Positions 7,154 through 14,770 of a DNA stretch of 18,492 bases are shown here, in pieces. The notes under the pieces were generated by a model that saw nothing but the letters and a program-made list of their open reading frames with translations, did no database searches and was not told where the DNA came from. Both the position numbers and the translations under genes were made by a program. Within the stretch, counting starts at the first letter, position 1, and the number at the start of each line of letters is the position of its first letter. This DNA comes from CAYSPT01 sp964432985 (GTDB taxonomy: Bacteria > Muiribacteriota > CAYSPT01), in the NCBI GenBank assembly GCA_964432985.1, contig CAYSPT010000085.1:1-18492 (forward strand), given 5' to 3'.

Positions 7154-9187
7154 CTAATTTTCGAGACGGTCCAGGAGTTTCTTTGTCTGGTTGATACTTT
7201 CTTCGGGTTCATCCTCCAGGGAATACTGCAGGTATTTGGTAAAACAGTCGATGGCTTCCAGTGTTTCACCCAGTGACTGATGCAATAAGCCCAGGCTCCG
7301 GTAGGTGTCCCATTTTTCCGGTTCGAGCTGAAGGCAGGTGAGAAAATCTGCTTTTGCCTGCTCGGTCTGTTCCCGTATCCCGTGAGCTATCGCCCGGTAA
7401 TGATAAGCTTCAGCCCTGTCCGGCTCCAGCTGTATAGCCCGGCTCATATCGAGTACCGCCGGGGTGGGATCGTCCCGTTTCAGGTGCACGTACCCCCGGT
7501 ACAAATAGGCGTTAGCGAAATCGGGATTCAATTGTATTGCCCGGTTGAGAAAGAGGACAGCTTCTTCGTACTTCTTGTTGAAAGCGCATATGTACCCGAG
7601 GTTGAAATAAACGGCGGAATTTGTGCTTTCCATCTCGATAGCCCGCTTCAGGTCCGTTTCAGCTTTGTCCAATGCTCCGTGCAGAGAATACGCCAGACCC
7701 CGTCCTTCATAGACAGCGATGCAGTCGGGCTGCAAGACGGCCGCCTGATCGAAATCCCTGATGGCTCTGTCATGGTGACCGTTTTGCATATGAACTGTTC
7801 CGCGTTTGAGACGGATCTCAACATTGCCGGGATTCCGGGCTGTGGCCCGGTTCAGGTCGAGTAATGCCTGGTCTGATTCCCCGCGTTCCAGGTAGACTTC
7901 GGCCCGTTTGAAGTAGAGCACACCGTTGTGCGGTTCGAGAGCGATGGCCCGTGCGAAATCAAGCAAGGCTTTTTCATAGTCCCCCATTCGCATATAGCAC
8001 TGCCCTCGGTCGCGATACAAACCGGGTTCCGCCGGTTTCAATTCGAGGGCTTTATTGAACTCGCGCAGCGCTTTGCCGAATTCGCGCATCTCGCGATAGA
8101 CACACCCGCGATTGAAATAGCCCCCGGCTTGGTCCGGGTCCAGGGCGGTCACGGTAAGAAAATCAGCCAGTGCGTCGTTGAGGGCTCCCTGCTCCAGGTG
8201 CAGGTATCCCCGAATAGTGTAGGAATGGATTGCTTCGGGGTTCAGAGCAATAGACGTGTTAATATCTGAAAAGGCTTTATCAAACTCCCTGGTGCGGAGA
8301 AAAACAAAGGCGCGGTTGGCAAAGGTCCGGGCATGATTGGGATCCAGTTCCAGGGACATCGTGTAATCCTTGATGGCTTCCTCGTAACGGCCCTGACTTG
8401 AATAAATGTCTCCCCGATTATGGTAGAAAAAGGGAATATTAGGAGCCAGAAACTCGGCCCGGTAAAGGTCCCGCAGCGCTTTTTCTTCTTGCCCGGAGTC
8501 TTTGAAAAACATGCCGCGGTTGTTGAAAATCCCGGCTAGAAATTCTTTTTTTCCAAGGGACTGAAGGTAGACGCCGTTACGGATTGATGACGGTGAGATG
8601 GAGTGCTCGCTGATAATATCCTTGTCGGAAAGAATGGCCCCGTTGCGTATGGTTTCAATATTGATGCTTTTCCCCTCGTCACTGTAACGTACGAATACGT
8701 GGCCCGGAGCGAACACGCCGGAAAACGGGAGGTCCAGAAGTTCGGTCAACGCCAGGTAGAACGATGCGATGCCGCAGCAATTACCCTTCCTTTTGTCTAT
8801 GACATTGTGCAGGAAAAAGGAGCCTTCTTCATATTCTTCAACGTATTCGATTCTGCATGTGCCGAAGACGAACGTGTTGACCGCATCGATGATGTCTTCG
8901 GGGGCTTCCAGGCCGTTCAGACTGGTTCTCAACTCAGCGGTAAAAGTCTCGATGCGCTCATGGTAGTGCTGAATGTCAAGCTCGGGATAGACTCCCCGGG
9001 CGATCAAGAGCGCTCCGTGGGCAATTGATATCCTGTCTTCCGAATTTTCGGTATAAGCCTCTTCAGGCAGCAACGACAGGCCTGCTCCGGGCGGGGGGTT
9101 AGAGGTGCCGTTCTCGCCGTGGGCAGGGACCAGGACGGCTACTATCAGCACTGCGGCCGCTACACACATAAGGAAAGTGTTCTTCAC
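7154..9187 (-). CDS. Exported transglutaminase-like (SirB1-type) protein with about 13 TPRs
   Basis: I choose GTG 9187 rather than a longer frame from 9226. The GTG overlaps the cyclase stop as GTGA, has GGGAG about nine bases upstream, and starts directly with a signal peptide (KNTFLM, hydrophobic run, cleavage likely near VPAHG). The mature protein first carries a SirB1/transglutaminase-core fold: 'VIDKRKGNCCGIASFYLALTE' region with Cys137/Cys138, then 'APGHVFVRY' with His163 and 'INIET' with Glu178. These are plausible Cys-His-acid catalytic residues, so unlike degenerate SirB1 proteins it may be active. From about residue 220 to the end (677) roughly thirteen 34-residue TPRs of the '..NRG..Y...G.Y..A..D...A..L.P' type follow. 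It sits between the cyclase and creB in one transcription unit, so a periplasmic scaffold or protease/amidase role linked to sensing is possible. The substrate is unknown. Confidence 0.85.
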   Translation of the reverse strand: MKNTFLMCVAAAVLIVAVLVPAHGENGTSNPPPGAGLSLLPEEAYTENSEDRISIAHGALLIARGVYPELDIQHYHERIETFTAELRTSLNGLEAPEDIIDAVNTFVFGTCRIEYVEEYEEGSFFLHNVIDKRKGNCCGIASFYLALTELLDLPFSGVFAPGHVFVRYSDEGKSINIETIRNGAILSDKDIISEHSISPSSIRNGVYLQSLGKKEFLAGIFNNRGMFFKDSGQEEKALRDLYRAEFLAPNIPFFYHNRGDIYSSQGRYEEAIKDYTMSLELDPNHARTFANRAFVFLRTREFDKAFSDINTSIALNPEAIHSYTIRGYLHLEQGALNDALADFLTVTALDPDQAGGYFNRGCVYREMREFGKALREFNKALELKPAEPGLYRDRGQCYMRMGDYEKALLDFARAIALEPHNGVLYFKRAEVYLERGESDQALLDLNRATARNPGNVEIRLKRGTVHMQNGHHDRAIRDFDQAAVLQPDCIAVYEGRGLAYSLHGALDKAETDLKRAIEMESTNSAVYFNLGYICAFNKKYEEAVLFLNRAIQLNPDFANAYLYRGYVHLKRDDPTPAVLDMSRAIQLEPDRAEAYHYRAIAHGIREQTEQAKADFLTCLQLEPEKWDTYRSLGLLHQSLGETLEAIDCFTKYLQYSLEDEPEESINQTKKLLDRLEN

Positions 9188-10794
9188 CCGGTTCCGCTCC
9201 CGTTCAACTGCGGTTGTTTTTCGCACAGGGCATAGAGTGTTAGAGCTTTTTTCTTTCCCTTGACCTTCACTCCTTTGCAGGTGCGGAACCGAAGCTGCCG
9301 CTTCATTTCCTGGCTCAAACCCTGGTAGAAATCCTCGCTCACCAGGATATCGACACCCTGCTTCTTGGTCTGGCTCTCCAACCGGGAGGCGACGTTGACC
9401 GTGTCGCCGATGACGGTATATTCAAGCCGCTCCCTGGTGCCGATGTTTCCGGCCACCAGCGGCCCGGCGTGAAGCCCGACACCGAAGTGAACACCGCCAT
9501 ACTGGGGAAAATCCTGGTTGAATTTTTCCAGCTGCTCCCGCATACTGACCGCCGAGTGCATGGCATCGTCGATGTGCGTTTCAGAACCCAGGATGGGGGT
9601 GTAGATGGCCATGACCGCGTCCCCGATGAACTTGTTGATGACCCCGTTGTGCTCCATGATGGGCCTGGTGACGTAGGAGAAGTAGCGGTTGAGAAACTCC
9701 ACTATTTCTCGAGCGGATGCCTGCTCGCTCATGGGGGTGAAGTTGCGGATGTCCGAAAACAGGATGGTGGCGTTGATCTCCTGTCCACCCAGGTCCACGT
9801 TTTTCGACTCCACCAGTTGCTTGGCGATCTCGATAGAGACGTACTTTCCGAAGGTGTCACGAAGCTCCTCTTTTTCCTTGAGTTGGTCCACCATGACATT
9901 GAAGTTGGCTTTAAGATTAGCGATCTCATCAGTATAAAGAATAGAAGATTTCTCAGGAAATTCACCTTTTGAAAGGATCTCCATTTTGCCAATCAAAGCG
10001 TTGAGCGGGCGCTGGATACTTCTGGTGATGAATGTCAAACCGTGTGTTATGACGATCCCTGCCATCATGGCCACAAACTTCACTATCTCCCTGATGTTAT
10101 CGTTCATCGAATCCAGCCGGTAGATGATTATGATGAGCAGGGCCAGCGGGATGACGGCGGCGGCAAACAGGAGGCAGAAGATCTTGTAGGTGATGGTGAG
10201 CCGTGTCCCCTGCTTCAGACGATAGAGCTCTTCGGTTCCGTACAGCTTGCGCCTGATGAGCTTGGTCCCCGAGAGTAAGAGGTCAAGGTAGACCAGAGCG
10301 ATGAGGTATTGGGCGACAATGGCGATGAGGGTGGCCGGCAGAATACAGGTGAGGTAGTCCTTCCAGATGATGACGTTGCGGTACAGGCTCAGGAAATGGA
10401 TGATCCTGGCGGAAGCGTACATGATGAACAGGTTCTTCAGGGCGGTGTGCACGTAGTTGAACCGGTCGGCCACCTTTTGTTTGTACTTGTCGTCTCCGGT
10501 CGTCAGCCAGCGGTAGATGGGAAAGTACCAGGCCAGAATGGGAACGTACATGAACATGACTCCGAACAAGATATACTGGCCGAAGGGGCCGGCGGTGCCG
10601 AAGTTGACGAACGATTTGAGCTCCAGGTGGGTGGAAAGGCGCCCCAGGCCGATGATGGCGGCCATGAAAAAGATGTTGTCCACCCCCAGAAGCATGAAGG
10701 GCATGGTGAGCATGTTGGTGGTCAGGGATTTGCGTTCCTTTTCGATGGTCTTCGGGTTGAGATCGCTGATTTTCTTCTTGAGCCTGTCAAACAT
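9184..10794 (-). CDS. Membrane-bound class III adenylate cyclase with HAMP domain
   Basis: This 536-residue protein starts at ATG 10794 (AAGG upstream), 20 bases after the kinase stop. About six membrane helices occupy residues 30-257, then a HAMP-like linker (257-310), then the cyclase catalytic domain (about 340-525). Both metal-binding aspartates are present (D348 in ILFSDIRNF, D392 in KFIGDAVMAIY), as are the adenine-selecting pair K388 and T460 and the transition-state pair N467/R471 (NVASRLES). It should therefore make cAMP from ATP, acting as a homodimer at the inner membrane. The membrane domain is not a known sensor that I recognise. It is located between a Ser/Thr kinase and an exported TPR protein and its stop overlaps the next start, so the three are translated together. 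Confidence 0.92.
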   Translation of the reverse strand: MFDRLKKKISDLNPKTIEKERKSLTTNMLTMPFMLLGVDNIFFMAAIIGLGRLSTHLELKSFVNFGTAGPFGQYILFGVMFMYVPILAWYFPIYRWLTTGDDKYKQKVADRFNYVHTALKNLFIMYASARIIHFLSLYRNVIIWKDYLTCILPATLIAIVAQYLIALVYLDLLLSGTKLIRRKLYGTEELYRLKQGTRLTITYKIFCLLFAAAVIPLALLIIIIYRLDSMNDNIREIVKFVAMMAGIVITHGLTFITRSIQRPLNALIGKMEILSKGEFPEKSSILYTDEIANLKANFNVMVDQLKEKEELRDTFGKYVSIEIAKQLVESKNVDLGGQEINATILFSDIRNFTPMSEQASAREIVEFLNRYFSYVTRPIMEHNGVINKFIGDAVMAIYTPILGSETHIDDAMHSAVSMREQLEKFNQDFPQYGGVHFGVGLHAGPLVAGNIGTRERLEYTVIGDTVNVASRLESQTKKQGVDILVSEDFYQGLSQEMKRQLRFRTCKGVKVKGKKKALTLYALCEKQPQLNGSGTG

Positions 10795-10814
10795 GGTGGG
10801 CCTTCCCGTGTGAT

Positions 10815-13800
10815 TTAAAACTTAATAGGCTTCAGTGCATCGCCGAACTTCCAGATCTTGGCCGTGCCGTCCAGGCTTCCGGAGACGAGCATGGTGCCGT
10901 CGGGGCTGAAATCCACCGACTCCACGTTACCGTGATGCTCCCGCAGGGTAAGCAGGCACTCCGTGCTTATCACGTCCCAGATACGCACGGTGGTGTCTCG
11001 GCCGCCCGAAGCCAACAGTCGTCCATCCGGACTGAACTGAACCGAGGTCACCCGGCCCGCGTGACCTTTGAAAAACGATCGGACATCCTTCTCTCTGAGG
11101 TCGCAGATTGCCAGTACTCCGTCGTCGCCGCCGATAGCCAGCAATGTCCCGTCCGGATTGAATGTAACGCAATACATTCTCAAAGGGCTCGGGTAGTTGA
11201 TAATAGGCTGCCTGGTGATGATGTCCCAGATCAACAGGTTCATCCTTTTTCCGCAGGCGGCCAGCAGTTTTCCGTCCGGGCTGAAGGCTACCGACTGGAT
11301 GTCGCCTTTGGTAACAGTAAAAGTGTGAACACAGGTGAAGTCGTCTGACTTCCAGAGCTTGACGGTGGACCGGGTGCTGCCGGTGGCAACCAGTTTCCCA
11401 TCCGGACTCACAGCCACGGAGTTGACTCCCTTCCATTTCTCATCGGCTCTGAGCGTAGCCAGTCCGGCGAAATTGCTCAAGGTGGAAAGAAGGACGTTGG
11501 TTCCGCCTTCCTGTTCAACGTCAACCGAAGCGAGTACCTTGTTGGTCGCGATGTCCCCGATTTGCAGCAGACCGTCTTCCCCGCACGAGACGAGCCGGGT
11601 CCCGTCCGGAGAAAATGTCACCGAGGTAATGCAGCCGGCGTGCTGCATTATCCGGGCGGTGTTCTTGCCGCTTTGCGCGTCAAAGAGCAGCACCGGGATG
11701 AATTTTACCGCTTCGGTGCCTACCGCTACTGTAGTGCTGTCCGGGCTGAAAGTTACCGTTCTGACCTTGTTTGAATCCGGCTTGAGCGTCAGGACTACGG
11801 ATTCCCGCTCCAATGACCATAATTTTATCTCTCCGTTATTGTCAGCTGAGGCGGCTGTTTTTCCGTCCGGACTGAAAATGGTTGTATGCACCGTGGCCTG
11901 ATGATCTTTTATGGTGGCTATACAGGTCCGCCGCCCGACGTCCCAGAACCGCAGCGTGCTGTCACGGCTGCCCGACACCAGCAGGGTGCCGTCGGGGCTG
12001 AAATCGAGGCTGTAAACCTCGCCCCGGTGATCGTTCAGAGTGGCTATCTCGCGGTTCTCACGGAGATTCCAGAGTCTGATCACACCGTCGTCACCGGAAG
12101 AAGCCAGAATATTACTGTCTGGGTTGAAGGCCACCGACCGTACCGAGTGGAAATGAGCGTACAGTACTTTCTCCATGGTGCTGGTTTTCAGATTCCAGAG
12201 TGTAACGTTGGTGTCTTTTCCTCCCGAAATGAGATAGCGGCCGTCGGGACTGAAATCGATGGTGAATACATCTTTCATGTGTCCCCAGAGGGTTCGTTCC
12301 AGCTTTTTCTCTTTCACATTCCAGAACTTGATGAGCAGATCTCCACCCGTGGCCAATATCGAGCCGTCCGGGCTGAAAGCGATGGCCCGGATCATGTCGG
12401 TGTGCGCTGTCCGGCTGTCGGTGGAAGGATCGACCAGGATAGCATAGTCCTGCAGCCGTTCTCCCTTCCAGATCTTCAGGGTGGTCAGGGAGGTTCCTGC
12501 GGCCAGCAGCGTCCCGTCGGGACTGAACGCCAGGCCGGTGGCCCGTCCCCCGTAGATGCGGGTGGATCCCAGCACCGCTCCGGTGACTACATCCCTGATC
12601 TGGACCGTCCCGTCAAAGAAACTTATCGCCATGGTAGATCCGTCCGGGTTGTAGCAGATGTCCTGGAATTTAATGTTCTTGCTGCTCACGGTGCCTTTCT
12701 GCGCGAAATAGTGCCCGCCATTGTAGCGGGCCCGCCAGCTTAAAAGGTTGATAAAGTGGCAGAAATCGATCTGCTTGTTCATCATGTCGCTGTGAATGTC
12801 CCTGTACAGTGCAACCGCTTCGAACAACTCCCGTTTCTCCTCGTACATCATGGCCAGGTTGAGACGGCTTCTAAGCTCATTGAGCTCCGCTTTACTCCGG
12901 GCGGCGGTAGCCAGTAGCTCGTTTTCTTCGGCCAGGTGCTTTTGTTCCAGAGCCTTTATCTTTTCCTGCTCTGCGATATCACGCTGGTGGGTGGCTTCTT
13001 TTTCTGAGGCCGAAATCCGGACGAAAGAAACGGCAAAGGATGCAATCACGACAACTGCTACAGCCGTGACGGCGGCGGTCAGGACACGGTTGCGACCCAC
13101 CCACTTTGCTACCACCTGCCACGGGCTGTACTCCATGGCGCCTATGGGCCGGCCCGACAGGTAAAGCTCTATTTCGTGCTTCAACTCCTGGACCGTCTGG
13201 TAGCGGTCCGACCTGTCTTTTTCCAGGCACTTCATTACGATACTGTCAAGCTCGGAAGAGATGTCGGCTTCCTTGTTCCCGCGGGAAGGCGGGGCGGGGA
13301 CTTTCGTTCCGATCTTGCTCAGTACTTCCCAGGCATTCTTCTCGGGATACGGAGGCACCAGGGCCAGAAGTTCGTATAACAGTGCCCCCAGGGAGTAGAT
13401 GTCGGACCGTTCGTCCATGTCTCTTACGAGTCCTTTGGCCTGCTCGGGTGGCATGTAGGCGGGTGTACCTACCACGGAACCGGTCACGGTTTTCATGGTG
13501 CCTTCCCTGATGTCCTGGTTGTCGATGATCAGACCGTAGTGACAGCTGTCTTCTTCTTCCTCTCCCAGCATTTTGGCCAGACCCCAGTCCATGACATAGA
13601 CCTCGCCGAAGTCTCCCACCATGATATTGTCCGGTTTCAGGTCGCGGTGGATGATCCCCCGGGAATGGGCGAAGGCGAGGCCGTCGCATATCTTGAGGAA
13701 AATATTCAGCACATCAATCAACCGCTTGCGGCTGTCGGTTTGTTTCTCCTCCCGGGTCTGCCGGATCATATCCGCCAGGGACAGGCCCTGCACCATTTTC

Positions 13801-14428
13801 ATGGTGAAGTAGATCTGGCCGTCGTCACGCACCCCCAGCTCGTGGACGGGACAGATATTGGGGTGCTCTAGCTGCCCCTGGACCTGGGCTTCCTTGATGA
13901 ACCGGTCGATGAAGGAGGGAGGTACGGTACGTTGCCTGGCAATAACTTTCATTGCCACATCACGCTGAATGTCATTGTCGAAAGCGTTGAGGATAATGCC
14001 CATGCCGCCGTGGCCGACTTCGTCGGAAACCACGTACTTGTTGCGGCTTTTCCCCAGGGCTTGGTGAGATGCTTCCTCCGGTGGATGCTGGGCATCGGTA
14101 TCGGCAGGCTCGACCAGGGTGTCGGAACCGAACTTATCATTCTGCGCAGACGCCAGCTGGCCTATTGCTTCGAAAAGCGACTGCCGTGCATTTTCGTCGT
14201 TGACTTTCAACGCCGCATTTTTCAGGGCTTGAAACGCTTCGCCCCCGCNNNNNNNNNNNNNNNNNNNNNNNNNNNNNNNNNNNNNNNNNNNNNNNNNNNN
14301 NNNNNNNNNNNNNNNNNNNNNNNNNNNNNNNNNNNNNNNNNNNNNNNNTCGTCGTTGACTTTCAACGCCGCATTTTTCAGGGCTTGAAACGCTTCGCCCC
14401 CGCTGGTGTCCGGTGATTTCTTCTCCAT
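10815..14428 (-). CDS. Membrane Ser/Thr protein kinase with two C-terminal WD40 propellers (split by a false gap)
   Basis: An ATG at 14428 with GAGGAG upstream begins MEKKSPDTSG. The frame enters the N gap and resumes on the other side once the 55-base overlap is collapsed, giving 1152 residues. Kinase domain (about 78-370): Gly loop GHGGMG (87-92), Lys109, HRDLKPDN with Asp211, DWG (Asp229, a common bacterial variant of DFG), an acidic insert, and 'GTPAYMPPEQA'. A single membrane helix (398-420) and a coiled coil of about 60 residues follow. The rest holds 14 WD40 repeats recognisable by their FSPDG turns, enough for two seven-bladed propellers. With the kinase cytoplasmic, the propellers would lie in the periplasm and could sense or bind a ligand or partner. 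It heads a five-gene unit with cyclase, TPR protein and creBC. Confidence 0.92.
14194..14403. repeat. 55-bp identical sequence on both sides of an N gap (unmerged contig overlap)
   Basis: Bases 14194-14248 and 14349-14403 are identical (both start tcgtcgttgac and end gcttcgcccccgc) and directly flank the N run. Collapsing them removes 155 bases and makes one continuous kinase frame. A genuine duplication would instead put the second copy out of frame. Confidence 0.95.
14249..14348. other. Spurious scaffold gap of 100 N inside the kinase gene
   Basis: A fixed-length N placeholder placed between two contig ends that overlap by 55 bases. Nothing appears to be missing here. Confidence 0.92.
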
Positions 14429-14468
14429 AGACAGTTTTGCTCCTCTGCGTGCCCGGTGCTCACGGTGC

Positions 14469-14500
14469 AGATACCGCCTGCCGGAGATACCGCCTGCTGG
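14469..14500 (-). repeat. 16-bp tandem repeat in the kinase mRNA leader
   Basis: Agataccgcctgccgg (14469-14484) is repeated as agataccgcctgctgg (14485-14500) with one change, and a partial third copy starts with agatat. It lies between the predicted transcription start (about 14512) and the kinase ATG, so it would be in the untranslated leader. It could be a protein-binding site or a slippage product. Confidence 0.7.
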
Positions 14501-14506
14501 AGATAT

Positions 14507-14535
14507 CCGTCACCAAGCAGTATACGTGGTGACGG
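14507..14535. promoter_or_regulatory. Operator-like perfect inverted repeat centred on the kinase -10 box
   Basis: CCGTCACCA (14507-14515) and TGGTGACGG (14527-14535) are perfect 9-bp inverted copies with an 11-base spacer. Half-site centres are 20 bp apart, two helical turns, as expected for a dimeric regulator. The spacer contains the TATACT -10 box, so a bound protein would block RNA polymerase. Neither strand has a T run after it, so it is unlikely to be a terminator. The regulator is not identifiable. Confidence 0.65.
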
Positions 14536-14548
14536 TGAAATCAGTCAA
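14519..14548 (-). promoter_or_regulatory. Sigma70-type promoter of the kinase-cyclase-creBC unit
   Basis: On the minus strand TTGACT (14548-14543, five of six matches) is separated by 18 bases from TATACT (14524-14519, five of six). Transcription should start near 14512, giving a leader of about 84 bases before the ATG at 14428. Confidence 0.7.
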
Positions 14549-14770
14549 ACATAATCGCCGCCTGATCGCTAGATGCCTAATCGCTGCGCGACATTCTACG
14601 GTATAGAACAGAAATAACGGATTTAGATTTCCGTCATTTCGAAGCTCACAGAGTCGAGGGTGGGAACGGTGACAAGGAACGATGAGAAGCTATGGAGTGG
14701 GTGCAGCGATATTGAACGAGAATAGTCCCCAGAATGCTGACAGCTTCCTATCGGCCTGGATGTGGCTGGG

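Larger units (their letters stand above)
14429..14770. other. Intergenic control region upstream of the kinase unit
   Basis: About 340 bases between the tail-collar gene stop and the kinase start. The kinase-proximal half holds the promoter, operator-like inverted repeat and tandem repeats listed separately. In the distal half (about 14550-14770) I see no gene and no clear terminator for the tail-collar gene, only a weak 5-bp inverted repeat around ACGGA/TCCGT near 14617-14633. Confidence 0.6.

Noticed and set aside
9187..9226. Upstream start giving 13 extra residues on the transglutaminase-TPR protein
   Set aside because: The extension is charged, spoils the signal peptide and overlaps the cyclase by 43 bases; the GTGA-coupled GTG is better.
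10815..12700. Recurrent ccgtccgggctgaa-like DNA words as a regulatory repeat family
   Set aside because: They encode the FSPDG turns of WD40 repeats and recur with the protein period.
11886..12743. 285-codon plus-strand frame and other long antisense frames in the WD40 and TPR genes
   Set aside because: They are shadows of GC-rich repeat-coding sequence with no ribosome sites, signal peptides or known domains.
14194..14403. 55-bp direct repeats as a mobile-element target duplication
   Set aside because: Only N bases lie between the copies, and collapsing them restores a reading frame; a contig overlap is far simpler.
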